64,000 nucleotides of DNA from Moraxella sp. K1664. GTDB lineage: Bacteria > Pseudomonadota > Gammaproteobacteria > Pseudomonadales > Moraxellaceae. Below, in pieces: positions 27,218-36,637 of this stretch (positions are counted from its first letter, which is position 1; each line of letters opens with the position of its first letter). The DNA lies in contig NZ_CP155576.1 in assembly GCF_039693965.1 (NCBI RefSeq), positions 2,232,001 to 2,296,000 on the forward strand, in the 5' to 3' direction. Both the position numbers and the translations under genes were made by a program. The notes beneath the pieces were generated by a model that searched no databases, was not told where the DNA came from, and saw only the letters and a list, made by a program, of their open reading frames with translations.

Positions 27218-27337
27218 TAAATTGATAAATTGATAAATCAGCTTTTGTTTTTTATGGCAAATTAACGCCAATTTACACCAATGCCACATTTTTTAATAAG
27301 ACATTTTTAGGGTGGCGTACCACACACCTTTTGAAGG

Positions 27338-27376
27338 AAAAATCTTATTGTTGCGTGATACGCACCTTACTGCCAA
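27338..27376 (+). repeat. 39-bp repeat, copy 2 (inverted relative to 22681-22719)
   Basis: Same sequence as 22681-22719 in opposite orientation, with one mismatch. It occupies the gap between the two permease genes, whose spacing it probably enlarged. No gene is visible in 27176-27519. Confidence 0.85.
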
Positions 27377-27519
27377 CGGTGTATTTTGAAGTTAAACGAT
27401 TATAAATTTTAAAAACAACGTGGCATTATCATGACAAACACGCCAACTTATCAAGGTTTTATCAAGTTACAAAAAACACCGCCAACCCACGATTTATCAG
27501 ATGATAATTTTACTGGTTA

Positions 27520-28326
27520 ATGATTTATATGAACATACTAAAAAAACTCACGCCTGCTCAGCTTATCGGACTTGTCATCTTAGTGGTACTACTTGGCTTT
27601 GCCTATGGCAGTCCGCTCGTACGTCCCTATGACATGGCACTGCAAAACCTAGATGTTATCCTATCTGCCCCCAGTGGCGAACATCCCTTTGGCACCGACC
27701 ATTTGGGGCGTGATATGATGGCACGGTTGGCGTCCGCCATTCGCCTGTCTTTCTCGCTCATTATCGGCTCGGTGGGGGTGTCGCTCATCTTTGGGCTACT
27801 GTTTGGCTTGCTGGCGGGGATTTTTGGGGGGATTTTGGATAAGTTTTTTAACTTTATCTGTGATTGTATCATGGCATTGCCTGGTTTATTGTTTATCCTG
27901 CTGTTTGCATCTATCGCCCCTAACAGTTTTTGGTCGCTGTATCTGGGCGTGTCGCTGGTCATGTGGGTGGAGTTTTTTAAGATGACCCGTGCGATGAGCC
28001 TAAACCTACGCAAATCAAGCGAAGTACAAGCCAGTACACTCATGGACATGGGGCTGTGGTACATCATCAAACGCCACTATCTGCCACGGCTCGCCCCTGT
28101 CATGTGGACGCTCTCGGCATTTGGGGCGGGTAATGCGGTGCTAGCCCTTGCCACGCTCGGCTTTGTCAATGTCGGTCTTAAACCACCGACCGCCGAGCTG
28201 GGTCTGATGATGACCGAACTATTTCCTTATTATTATGAAGCTCCTTTGGTGTTCTTTTTGCCGATTATCACCGTGTTTTTACTCGTGCTTTCTTTTCAAT
28301 TATTATCAGGCAAACAGGACGGCTAA
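27520..28326 (+). CDS. ABC transporter permease, DppC/OppC type
   Basis: 268 residues (265 if the ATG three codons in is used; neither has a strong ribosome site). DppC landmarks: HPFGTDHLGRDMMARLASA, the EAA-type loop QASTLMDMGLWYIIKRHYLP, and about six membrane segments. It forms the channel with the permease at 26240. The ATPase gene starts 2 bases after its stop codon, so the two are translationally close. Confidence 0.9.
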   Translation: MIYMNILKKLTPAQLIGLVILVVLLGFAYGSPLVRPYDMALQNLDVILSAPSGEHPFGTDHLGRDMMARLASAIRLSFSLIIGSVGVSLIFGLLFGLLAGIFGGILDKFFNFICDCIMALPGLLFILLFASIAPNSFWSLYLGVSLVMWVEFFKMTRAMSLNLRKSSEVQASTLMDMGLWYIIKRHYLPRLAPVMWTLSAFGAGNAVLALATLGFVNVGLKPPTAELGLMMTELFPYYYEAPLVFFLPIITVFLLVLSFQLLSGKQDG

Positions 28327-28328
28327 TC

Positions 28329-29780
28329 ATGCAAAACACCCAAACATCACCAGATATTTTAATCCAAATCAACAACTTATCCGTCCACACCACAGACGGT
28401 GCTACCTTGGTTGAGCCCATTAGCCTTGGCATACAAAAGGGACAAAATTTGACCATCTTAGGCGAGACAGGCTCGGGCAAAAGCCTACTTGCCCAAGCGA
28501 TTATAGGGGCATTGCCTAAGGGCTTGACGGTCAAAGGGCAAATTCTCATCAACGGCAAAACACTCCATGACGAACAAGGCGAACTTGATGAACATCAATT
28601 TGCCAAGCTGTGGGGACGTGATTTGACCATGCTCCCCCAAGAGCCGGTGCGTTCGCTTGACCCCACCATGACGGTGTTTCGCCAGATTTGGGAGAGCCTA
28701 CATTTTGTCAAACGAGCCGATAACACCACCGCCAAAGACACCACCTTACGCACCTTAGAGCAACTCTCGCTAGCCCATGCCAAAGACTACTATCCGCATG
28801 AGCTGTCAGGGGGTATGGCACAACGTGCGTCCTTTGCGTCTGCCACCGTGAGCGGGGCGTATATGGTCATCGCCGATGAACCCACCAAAGGGCTTGACCA
28901 CACCAATAAAATCGCTGTCGTGGACATGCTCGCCCAAGTCGCCAAACAAGGCGGTTGCCTTTTGACTATCACGCATGACATCGAAGTGGCTAACCGCCTA
29001 AGTGGCGATAATGACCTGCTTATGGTCATGAAAAAAGGCAAACTCTTGGAGCAAGGGCAAGCCACCGACGTCCTACAAAATCCCAAATCCGACTACGCCA
29101 AAGAGCTGATGAGTGCCAACCCTGCCACATGGACAAAGGCGGACATCGCTCCCACTGAAACGCCCCTTTTGACCCTAAAAGACGTGGCTATCAGTCGTGG
29201 CAACAAAGAGCTGTTTAGTGGGCTAAACATCACGCTCCACGCAGGGCAAGCGGTGGGACTCATCGGCGATAGTGGCATTGGCAAAAGCTCGCTGGGGGAC
29301 GCCATTTGCGGTCTTATCACCCCATCCAAAGGGGTGATGACATGGCACACCAAGCCCAAACGCCACCAAGTGCTAAAACTCTACCAAGACCCACCGTCCG
29401 CTTTTGCTCAAAACATCAAACTTGGCACGCTCATCGATGACGTGGTCAAACGCCACAACCTTGATAAAAGCCAAATCGCCCCGCTCATGACCGCCTTACA
29501 GCTCCACCCCGACCTACTACACCGCACGAGCGAAAGTGTCTCTGGGGGCGAGCTTCAACGCATTGCTATCATGCGAGCCTTGATGATGAAGCCTGTACTA
29601 CTGTTTGCCGATGAAGTTACCAACCGCCTAGACCCCATTACCCAAAAAACCACACTAGACCTACTCACGCACGCCTGTCGCACCCAAAACTGTACGCTGG
29701 TTATGGTGAGCCACGACCACGATTTGACACGGTATTATTGTGATACGGTGGTGGATTTGACGGATTATAAAAGGGGTTGA
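28329..29780 (+). CDS. Fused double ABC ATPase for the peptide-type transporter
   Basis: 483 residues with two nucleotide-binding domains in one chain, equivalent to a DppD-DppF fusion (as in YejF-type proteins). First domain: Walker A GETGSGKS near 43-50, signature ELSGGMAQRASF, Walker B VIADEPTKGLD. Second domain: Walker A GDSGIGKSS, signature SVSGGELQRIAIMRALMM, Walker B LLFADEVTNRLDP, where the usual DEPTS is DEVTN. Energises the two permeases. The second domain is shorter than usual. Confidence 0.9.
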   Translation: MQNTQTSPDILIQINNLSVHTTDGATLVEPISLGIQKGQNLTILGETGSGKSLLAQAIIGALPKGLTVKGQILINGKTLHDEQGELDEHQFAKLWGRDLTMLPQEPVRSLDPTMTVFRQIWESLHFVKRADNTTAKDTTLRTLEQLSLAHAKDYYPHELSGGMAQRASFASATVSGAYMVIADEPTKGLDHTNKIAVVDMLAQVAKQGGCLLTITHDIEVANRLSGDNDLLMVMKKGKLLEQGQATDVLQNPKSDYAKELMSANPATWTKADIAPTETPLLTLKDVAISRGNKELFSGLNITLHAGQAVGLIGDSGIGKSSLGDAICGLITPSKGVMTWHTKPKRHQVLKLYQDPPSAFAQNIKLGTLIDDVVKRHNLDKSQIAPLMTALQLHPDLLHRTSESVSGGELQRIAIMRALMMKPVLLFADEVTNRLDPITQKTTLDLLTHACRTQNCTLVMVSHDHDLTRYYCDTVVDLTDYKRG

Positions 29781-29987
29781 TGAATAAATGGGCGTGCGAT
29801 AGACGATGATGTTAAATTATTTATTTTTCAAAATAGACAAGGAGAAATGATTTAAAAACAACATCGTTCAAAATTCTGACGATTTTTAAAAATAACGTGT
29901 ATTTTTGTTGCTTTTTGTGTCATATTTATTATAGGATAAAAAGTTATGTTACAGATGTTTTAATCATTCTTTTATTTGGTATCTTAT

Positions 29988-30716
29988 ATGACCCAGCATA
30001 AGCAACCCTGCCCTAAACTCATGTCCAACTTGGGCGTTTATGTTCGTCAGTACTGCTCACAGCACGACGTTAGCATGGAACGACTGGCCAGTAACGCTGG
30101 GCTTGCCAAAGCCACACTCTATGCCTTATTAGACCCTACCAAAGATGCCCGCATGAGTCAAATCATCAGTCTGGCACGGGCGATGGGCGTACACCCACAG
30201 ATATTATTGCAGATGAAATGGGCGGATTTTGATGTTGGCACGATTAATGCCATCATTCCAAAACAGCACTTTACCAACAGCACTCATGCAGGCAAATTAG
30301 ATGCCAGTGCTTTTGTTACCGAAGCACCGCCTGATGGTCTGCTCATCGCTCCCAACACCCGATTTGTCAAAAGCTGGACGATTCAAAATGTGGGACGCAC
30401 CGTGTGGCAAAATCGTTTTTTGACCTGTCAAAACCCCAAAACAGACATTATCTATCCCAACAATCAAACATCTGCCGACTATCATTTCACACCCCTAACC
30501 AATCAAATCGCCATCCCCACAACACACCCTGGCGAATGTATCACACTCTCAGTTGAATTCATCACGCCCAGCACATCAGGGCAATACATCTCTTATTGGA
30601 AGATGACCGATGAGCATGGCAATTATTGTTTTGGCGATGGCATCGGCTTATCCACGCTAATCTTGGTGCAGACTTTGGGGTATCACAACTCATTACTCAT
30701 CAGAGCTAAAAGCTGA
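29988..30716 (+). CDS. XRE-type HTH protein with C-terminal NBR1-like (four-tryptophan) Ig domain
   Basis: 242 residues from the ATG at 29988 (an in-frame TTG lies four codons upstream). Residues 14-75 form a Cro/C1-type helix-turn-helix (SMERLASNAGLAKATLYALL). Residues about 112-235 match the NBR1 central FW domain pattern: FVKSWTIQNVGRTVW with Trp130 and Trp140, PGECITLSVEF, and GQYISYWKMTDEHGNYCFGD. FW domains bind other proteins in eukaryotic autophagy receptors and also occur in bacteria. Here the domain probably senses a partner or ligand for the DNA-binding part; targets are unknown. It follows the transporter operon by about 200 bases. Confidence 0.75.
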   Translation: MTQHKQPCPKLMSNLGVYVRQYCSQHDVSMERLASNAGLAKATLYALLDPTKDARMSQIISLARAMGVHPQILLQMKWADFDVGTINAIIPKQHFTNSTHAGKLDASAFVTEAPPDGLLIAPNTRFVKSWTIQNVGRTVWQNRFLTCQNPKTDIIYPNNQTSADYHFTPLTNQIAIPTTHPGECITLSVEFITPSTSGQYISYWKMTDEHGNYCFGDGIGLSTLILVQTLGYHNSLLIRAKS

Positions 30717-30740
30717 TAAAGCTGATAAATGCGATAAATA

Positions 30741-31028
30741 TCACAACGCCCCATACTGTGACCACCGCTCGCCTGTATCATGGCGTGCTTTGTGGGCGTG
30801 TAGCTCGTAACACGCCCAGATATGTACGCCAAACAGCACCGCTATCGCCATCCATGCAACGCCTTGCCCTTTGATGATGTTTTTGCTTTGCAGATATGTT
30901 AGCACGCCTGCGATGATGGCGGTAAGTGCCAGATAGCCCACACCCCAATCAAATATCCACAGATACACCCCAAGCATGATGAGTGCCGCCCAGCTAATGC
31001 CTTGCAGAAAACGTAAAAATTTTGTCAT
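30741..31028 (-). CDS. Hypothetical small membrane protein
   Basis: 95 residues with three hydrophobic segments (about 10-26, 30-47, 56-73) and a charged C-terminus (HKARHDTGERWSQYGAL). No family recognised and no strong ribosome site. It lies head-on to the XRE gene with a 24-base gap. Confidence 0.6.
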   Translation of the reverse strand: MTKFLRFLQGISWAALIMLGVYLWIFDWGVGYLALTAIIAGVLTYLQSKNIIKGQGVAWMAIAVLFGVHIWACYELHAHKARHDTGERWSQYGAL

Positions 31029-31129
31029 GTTTTTGGTTTATTTAAATTATCGGCTTGTTTTAAATTACAGTCATTGGGGTAAATATGATTCACCCACACG
31101 TCTAAATATTAAAATCCATAACTATTTGA

Positions 31130-31149
31130 TAAAAAATAAAGGGCAAATC
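31130..31149 (-). terminator. Distal half of the mqo terminator split by IS3 copy C
   Basis: On the minus strand this gives CCCTTTATTTTTT, pairing perfectly with CAAAAATAAAGGG (from 32831) on the mqo side. With the ATC duplication removed, the original loop would be about 12 bases. Confidence 0.7.
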
Positions 31150-31197
31150 TGAACCGCACCCCAAAAGTTAGACACACTAACCTTTGGGGTGCTTTTT

Positions 31198-31734
31198 ATG
31201 GCAAAATACACAACCGACTTTAAACTGTCTGTGATTGGGTATTATCTTAATCATCATGGCTACAAACAAACCGCCAAACACTTTAATCTAAACCACACAA
31301 CCGTAGAGCTATGGGTTAAACTCTATCAAGCACATGGCATTGATGGCATAAAAAGACGACACACAAAGGCTGTCTATGACACAGATTTTAAGCTTAATGC
31401 CGTTCAAGCCATACAACAGGGCAAATCGCTTACACAACTTGCCATAGAGCTTAATCTGCCACAACCTTCTTTACTGTCAACTTGGTTAAAGTCCTACCAA
31501 GCCTTTGGTATAATGGGACTAATACCCAAACCCAAAGGCAAAAAAGCAATGTCAAACAAACACAACGCTAATAAAACCAAATCAACTTGGAAAACCAAAC
31601 AAGACCACGAAAAAAGTGTGGATGATTTGCTTGATGAACTTGCCTATCTTAGAGCAGAGAATGACTATCTAAAAAAGCTAGATGCCTTAATTCGTCAAAA
31701 GGAACAATCAGTACAAACAAAGAACAAGTCCTGA
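31198..31734 (+). CDS. IS3-family transposase OrfA, copy C
   Basis: 178 residues, same product as copies A and B, with the same slippery A-AAA-AAG near its end. It is still intact although its orfB partner is not, so it could act as a DNA-binding inhibitor of the full transposase. Confidence 0.88.
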   Translation: MAKYTTDFKLSVIGYYLNHHGYKQTAKHFNLNHTTVELWVKLYQAHGIDGIKRRHTKAVYDTDFKLNAVQAIQQGKSLTQLAIELNLPQPSLLSTWLKSYQAFGIMGLIPKPKGKKAMSNKHNANKTKSTWKTKQDHEKSVDDLLDELAYLRAENDYLKKLDALIRQKEQSVQTKNKS

Positions 31735-31775
31735 TCATCCAAGAATTAAGGCATAAGCACAAACTTGCTGACTTA

Positions 31776-32772
31776 TTGGCAGTGTCAAACTTGCCAAGAA
31801 GTGTGTTTTATTACCACATTCGTCAAAGTACAAAGCCTGACAAAGACCTTGACTTAAAAGAACACATTAACCACATCTACCACCAACACAAGGGCAGGTA
31901 TGGTTATCGTAGAATCACATCAGAGCTTAACAATCAGCTTGCCCAAAAAGGCATGGTCATTAATCATAAACGAGTGCAACGACTGATGGCTAAACTTGGA
32001 CTCAAAGCATTGGTTCGTCGTCAACGTAAGTTTAATACTTACAAAGGCACAATGGGCAAAGATACCATTCAGGACAATATACTCAAAAGAGACTTTAAAG
32101 CAGACAAACCCAATCAAAAGTGGGCAACAGACATCACCGAGTTTAAAGTACAAGACAAGGCAAATGATGGCAGTGTCATTCAAAGAAAATTGTACTTACT
32201 GTACTTACAGCTAACAAATTTGAATTTTGCCACGGAAACCGTTCTCCCTGAGCTCGTCGAAGGGTCGGTTTCCGTCATGGTTCGACAGGCTCACCACGAA
32301 CGGAAACTGTAGCACTTTTTCATTTTGTAGAGTGTACACGATAAAGGATAGACCAATATACGCATTGGTTAAAGAGATGTTAGATGATGCTTTATTAAAG
32401 TTAGGTGGTGCAGATAGATATGATAAGAGCAATAAAAATAGCAAGCTCATCATTCATTCAGACCAAGGCTGGCACTATCAAATGCACCAGTATCAACAAA
32501 CCCTAAAAGAACAAGGCTTAACCCAAAGCATGTCAAGAAAAGGCAATTGTTTGGATAATGCTGTGATAGAGAGCTTCTTTGGTACGCTAAAACAAGAGAT
32601 ATTTTATGAGACAACCACATTTACATCAACAGATGAACTTAAACAAGTGATTGATGAGTACATACACTACTACAATCATGATAGAATAAAGAGCAAATTA
32701 AAAGGACTAAGTCCTGTTAAGTACAGAAACTTAGTCCAATTAGGGTTAATACAACCACTTGCAACAACCTAA
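31776..32772 (+). pseudogene. IS3-family transposase OrfB, copy C, disrupted
   Basis: The first about 135 codons match copy B, through the first catalytic Asp (ATDITEF) to IQRKLYL. The reading frame then runs into foreign sequence and stops at 32312. Homology resumes at about 32337 (KDRPIYALVKEMLDDAL, diverged) and returns to exact copy A/B sequence from about 32448 (IIHSDQGWHYQM) to the stop at 32772. The middle piece differs at many positions from A/B, so it derives from a related but distinct element. Confidence 0.9.
32232..32310. repeat. REP-like hairpin pair inside the broken transposase
   Basis: Two back-to-back palindromic units, CCCTGAGCTCGTCGAAGGG and GGTTCGACAGGCTCACCAC, flanked by GGAAACCGTTC and GAACGGAAAC. 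Sequences of this kind (CCTGAGC..GTCGAA) are widespread extragenic palindromes in Proteobacteria, usually tied to RAYT-type transposases. Here the pair sits in a coding sequence. Confidence 0.7.
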
Positions 32773-32845
32773 CCTTTAATCTTATGTCTAAGATTTGGGG
32801 GTCGGTTCAATCCACTCACCCTTTATTTTTGTATTTATGTCATGC

Positions 32846-34588
32846 TTATGCTACTTTTTTAGGCTCGCTCTGGCTCTCTTCGCCCACTTCTACCACTGGC
32901 TCTTTGGCATCAGGAGACGGCACAAACTTAGTCGGCTCTGGCACGTCTGCACTATCCTGTGGCTCGGGAGTACTTTGGGTTTTTGATGTATAGACCAGAC
33001 CCAATGTGCGACTGGTGTCGGTACGCACCTTATCAAGCAGTTCTGGATTTTTTGCCAAATCCTGTCCATAAGACGGGATAATCTCCAAAAGTTTGGCATT
33101 CCATTTGCCCTGCACTTCATCAGGGAAAGATTTTGCCAACAAATCCAACATCATGTTTGGCGATGTAGACGCCCCCGGCGATGCACCGAGCAAGGCACTA
33201 AGCGTGCCATCTTGGGACGCAAAAATCTCTGTCCCAAACTGTAATTTGGCAGGCTCATTTGGCAGTTTTTTGATGATTTGCACACGCTGACCGCCTTGAT
33301 TTTCTATCCAGTCGGCTTGCTTGGCTTCTGGATAATATTTACGCAGTTCCGCCATTTTTTGTTCAGGCGAGAGTGATACTTGACTGACTAGGTATTTTAC
33401 CAAATCCAAATTATCCAGTCCCACCGCCACCATAGGCAAAGCGTTATCTTTGGTCGCTGATGCCAATAAGTCGGCTTGTGAGCCATTTTTTAAAAATTTA
33501 TTTGAATACGTGGCAAAAGGTCCAAACAGTACGTATTTTTTGCCGTCAATATAGCGAGTATCAATGTGTGGCACGCTCATGGGTGGTGCTCCAAGTTCGG
33601 CACGTCCATAGACTTTGGCGGTGTGAGCATTGACCACATCAGGGTTATCGGTCATCAAAAACAGACCACCCACAGGGAATCCTGCATAATATTTGCTCTC
33701 AGGCAGTCCTGTCATTTGTAGCATTTTTATCGCCGCACCACCTGCCCCGATAAAGACACGGCGAGTCTTAGTGTGTGAGACACTATTATCGGCAAGATTT
33801 TTGACACTCACCGTCCACGTGCCGTCATCATTACGGCTAATACCCGTCACTTCGGTGCTAACTTTTAGGTTAAAATTGCTATTTTTGCCCAAATGATTGA
33901 TGAGCTGTGTGGTGATTGCTCCATAGTTTACATCTGTACCGATGTCCATGCGAGTGGCGGCGATTGGTTGGCTGTCGTCACGCCCTTTGGTAACGAGCGG
34001 TGCCCATTGCCCTATCTCTGCCTTGTCTTCGCTATAAATCATGTCGCTAAACAAAGGGGATTTTATCATGGCTTCGTGGCGACGTTTTAAAAAGTCCACG
34101 TTGTCACCCCACACAAAGGCAATATGTGGCACTGGATTAATGAATGTTTTGGGGTCGCCCAATGCTCCGTTTTTGACTTGGTGCGTCCAAAACTGCTTGG
34201 AAATCTCAAACTGTACGGCAGTTTTTTCGGCACGCTCAATCGAGATACTGCCGTCTTCGGCTTCGGCGGTGTAGTTCATCTCCATGAAGCCTGAATGCCC
34301 CGTGCCTGCGTTATGAAAGCCGTTTGAGCTTTCTTGGGCGACTTTGTCAAGGCGTTCGTACATTTGTATCTTCCACGTCGGTTCAAGCTCCGACAGATAC
34401 GTGCCAAGCGTTGCCGACATGATGCCGCCGCCCACCAGCACCATGTCCACCACAGGTTCATCACCTGCCAATTTCACTGGTTTGGTCGCCACAGGACGAA
34501 ACAAAAACAGTAGCACCGCCACCAAAACCACGATTAACAAAACCCCGACAATCATCAAGATTTTTTTCATTTTATTTGTTTTTGTCAT
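32846..34588 (-). CDS. mqo: Malate:quinone oxidoreductase, membrane-anchored
   Basis: FAD enzyme that oxidises malate to oxaloacetate and passes electrons to quinone (TCA cycle and respiration). 580 residues from the ATG at 34588 (AGGTG 4 bases upstream); an upstream ATG at 34618 and one at 34570 are weaker. After an N-terminal membrane segment (about residues 8-30, [20 protein letters not shown]) comes the FAD motif [16 protein letters not shown]. Other Mqo blocks include [26 protein letters not shown] and [19 protein letters not shown]. An acidic, Pro/Glu-rich C-terminal tail of about 45 residues extends beyond the enzyme fold. Its terminator has been split by IS3 copy C. Confidence 0.93.
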   Translation of the reverse strand: MTKTNKMKKILMIVGVLLIVVLVAVLLFLFRPVATKPVKLAGDEPVVDMVLVGGGIMSATLGTYLSELEPTWKIQMYERLDKVAQESSNGFHNAGTGHSGFMEMNYTAEAEDGSISIERAEKTAVQFEISKQFWTHQVKNGALGDPKTFINPVPHIAFVWGDNVDFLKRRHEAMIKSPLFSDMIYSEDKAEIGQWAPLVTKGRDDSQPIAATRMDIGTDVNYGAITTQLINHLGKNSNFNLKVSTEVTGISRNDDGTWTVSVKNLADNSVSHTKTRRVFIGAGGAAIKMLQMTGLPESKYYAGFPVGGLFLMTDNPDVVNAHTAKVYGRAELGAPPMSVPHIDTRYIDGKKYVLFGPFATYSNKFLKNGSQADLLASATKDNALPMVAVGLDNLDLVKYLVSQVSLSPEQKMAELRKYYPEAKQADWIENQGGQRVQIIKKLPNEPAKLQFGTEIFASQDGTLSALLGASPGASTSPNMMLDLLAKSFPDEVQGKWNAKLLEIIPSYGQDLAKNPELLDKVRTDTSRTLGLVYTSKTQSTPEPQDSADVPEPTKFVPSPDAKEPVVEVGEESQSEPKKVA

Positions 34589-34822
34589 AAAACACCTAAA
34601 TTTACAATGCATTTGCAAACAAAAACGGACTTAATTTAAAATTGCTTAATCATTAAAATTGGTTAACCATTAAAATTGTTTAATATTTTATTTAGTTTTA
34701 TAAATTATTAAACAATGTATGATTAAAAAATCTCAACCTAAGTACGTTTCAAAGCCGGCTATTATAAAGAAAAAATCTCAAAAGGGTTAGTTTTGTAATA
34801 TTATCCGCCCTGATAATTACAA

Positions 34823-34864
34823 AAACACAACATTAGAACAGTTTTTTGTCCCAATGTTGTGTTT
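34823..34864 (-). terminator. Hairpin after the 63-residue lipoprotein gene
   Basis: AAACACAACATT (34823-34834) and AATGTTGTGTTT (34853-34864), a perfect 12-bp stem with an 18-base loop. On the minus strand it is followed by a short T-rich stretch, consistent with termination of the gene at 34910-35101. Confidence 0.6.
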
Positions 34865-34909
34865 ATCATTTTGCTAAATTGTAACTATTTTTTAATATTC
34901 ATTTAATAT

Positions 34910-35101
34910 TTAATCATCATCTTTGCTGTCTTTTTTGTCGCCATCAAGAATGACCGCCCCAACCACTTTTGCCGTGCCTTTAACCACGCCTTTGGTGGTC
35001 TTGTAGGCAACTTTGGCAGGGGTGGTGACGACTTTATGAACACAGCCTTGCAAGATTAGGGTAGATAAGGTTAAAGTTAAGATGATGGATAATTTTTTCA
35101 T
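34910..35101 (-). CDS. Small lipoprotein (NF038104-like)
   Basis: 63 residues. Lipobox LQGC with lipidated Cys20 after a hydrophobic signal. The mature part is a short Lys/Thr/Val-rich repeat-like stretch (TTPAKVAYKTTKGVVKGTAK) and an acidic end (DKKDSKDDD). It resembles the small lipoproteins annotated as family NF038104 in Moraxellaceae; function unknown. AAAGG precedes the ATG. Confidence 0.75.
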   Translation of the reverse strand: MKKLSIILTLTLSTLILQGCVHKVVTTPAKVAYKTTKGVVKGTAKVVGAVILDGDKKDSKDDD

Positions 35102-35144
35102 GGGTTGCCTTTTATTAAGTAAATTCCGATTTGCCTTGTGTCAA

Positions 35145-36359
35145 TTATGAACGATAGTCCGCATTGATACTCACATATTCATGCGACAAATCGCAAGTAT
35201 AGACCGTATCGGTGCAATCGCCCTGCTCTAAATCAATACTGACCGTTATCTCAGGGCGACTCATGACCGCTTGCCCCTGCTCTTCGGTATAACCGTCCGC
35301 CAGTCCGCCACGCTGACAAATAGCAATCTCGTCGAGCGATACACTCACACGGCTTTGGTCAAATGGCACGCCCGCATAACCCACCGCTGCCAAAATCCGC
35401 CCCCAGTTCGGGTCGGACGCAAAAAATGCCGTCTTGACAAGGGGCGAATGAGCCACCGCATAGGCGACTTTGGCACAGTCGTCCGTGGTCTTACCGCCTG
35501 TTACCTTGACCGTGATAAATTTGGTCGCCCCTTCGCCGTCTCGCACGATGAGCTGGGCGATTTTTAGCATTACTTCTTTGATGGCTTGATAAATGGCTCG
35601 ATAATGGGCGTGGTTTTCGCTGTTTATCAAATCCCCCACTTTGCCTGTGGCGATAAGTGTACAGCAGTCATTGGTGGACGTATCGCCGTCAATGGTAATG
35701 CGGTTAAAGGATTGATTGGTTAAGTCCACCAAGATTTTTTGGAGCAATTCTGGGCTAATGTGAGCGTCTGTCGCCACAAAGCCCAGCATGGTCGCCATGT
35801 TCGGGCGTATCATGCCTGCCCCTTTACTGATACCCGTTACTGTGTAGGTCTTACCATCTATCGTGGTCTGCACGCTATGCCCTTTGGGGGTGGTGTCGGT
35901 CGTCATGATACTGTGGGCAGCGTTTAGCCAGTTATCCGCTGTCAAGTCCGCCAACGCCTTATCAAGCCCTGCGATAATCCGCTCGCTTGGCAAAGTTTCG
36001 CCTATCACACCCGTGGAGTATGGTAGCACCTCGCACGCATTCACACCTGTTTTGTCCGCCAACGCTTGACAAGTCGCCAACGCCCTATCCAAGCCGTCCT
36101 GCCCCGTGCCTGCATTGGCGTTACCTGTATTGATAAGTAGATAGCGTGGTGTGTGCGTTTGGATGTGTTTACGCACCACTTGCACGGGAGCTGCCACAAA
36201 GTAGTTTTGCGTGGTAACGACCGCCACGCTCGCCCCATCATCTATCTCAAACACCGTCAAATCACGGCGGTTTGCATAGCGGACACCTGCTTCACAAATA
36301 CCGATTTTTACGCCATCAACGGGCAACAATGGCACAAGACTAACATCACCGACTGGCAT
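35145..36359 (-). CDS. argJ: Bifunctional glutamate N-acetyltransferase / ornithine acetyltransferase
   Basis: Arginine biosynthesis: transfers the acetyl group from N-acetylornithine to glutamate, recycling it, and may also use acetyl-CoA. 404 residues from the ATG at 36359 (AGGA upstream); the open frame extends 20 codons further, without support. The self-cleavage site is visible in [17 protein letters not shown], where the Thr of ATML becomes the N-terminus of the beta chain. Other blocks: [32 protein letters not shown] and the terminal [13 protein letters not shown]. No other arg genes are in the window. Confidence 0.94.
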   Translation of the reverse strand: MPVGDVSLVPLLPVDGVKIGICEAGVRYANRRDLTVFEIDDGASVAVVTTQNYFVAAPVQVVRKHIQTHTPRYLLINTGNANAGTGQDGLDRALATCQALADKTGVNACEVLPYSTGVIGETLPSERIIAGLDKALADLTADNWLNAAHSIMTTDTTPKGHSVQTTIDGKTYTVTGISKGAGMIRPNMATMLGFVATDAHISPELLQKILVDLTNQSFNRITIDGDTSTNDCCTLIATGKVGDLINSENHAHYRAIYQAIKEVMLKIAQLIVRDGEGATKFITVKVTGGKTTDDCAKVAYAVAHSPLVKTAFFASDPNWGRILAAVGYAGVPFDQSRVSVSLDEIAICQRGGLADGYTEEQGQAVMSRPEITVSIDLEQGDCTDTVYTCDLSHEYVSINADYRS

Positions 36360-36637
36360 GGTTTTTTCCTTATTTGGTTTAAAATAACAATTTGATTTAA
36401 AATAAAACCATTGTACCAAAAATTTGTGTATTTTTGTAAAAATTTATGGAGCAAAATCATGTGGATGGTTTTTTATTTTTATACTTTTGAAAAATGGATT
36501 ATGTTAAATAAATATAAAGACAAAACATTACCATTGTGATAATAATAAGAAAATAAGTTTTGTTAAAATGGCTAAGCATAGCTATGCATATTAGCATGTC
36601 ATTAATAACACACTTTATATTTTATCAGGAATACGTT

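Larger units (their letters stand above)
31150..32809 (+). mobile_element. IS3-family insertion sequence, copy C, mosaic and inactivated
   Basis: 1660 bp, 115 longer than copies A and B, with the same terminal repeats. It has a clear 3-bp target duplication (ATC on both sides). It lies between AAAAATAAAGGG (31132-31143) and CCCTTTATTTTT (32819-32830), the two perfect 12-bp arms of the mqo terminator. From about 32188 to 32450 the sequence no longer matches copies A/B: it becomes a diverged relative of the same transposase gene interrupted by a REP-like hairpin pair. orfB is thereby broken. Confidence 0.92.

Noticed and set aside
27627-28070. 147-codon minus-strand ORF
   Set aside because: Antisense to the DppC-like permease gene.
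32188-32336. The extra DNA in IS3 copy C as a separate insertion sequence
   Set aside because: It has no transposase and no target duplication of its own; it is a REP-like pair within a diverged IS3 segment.
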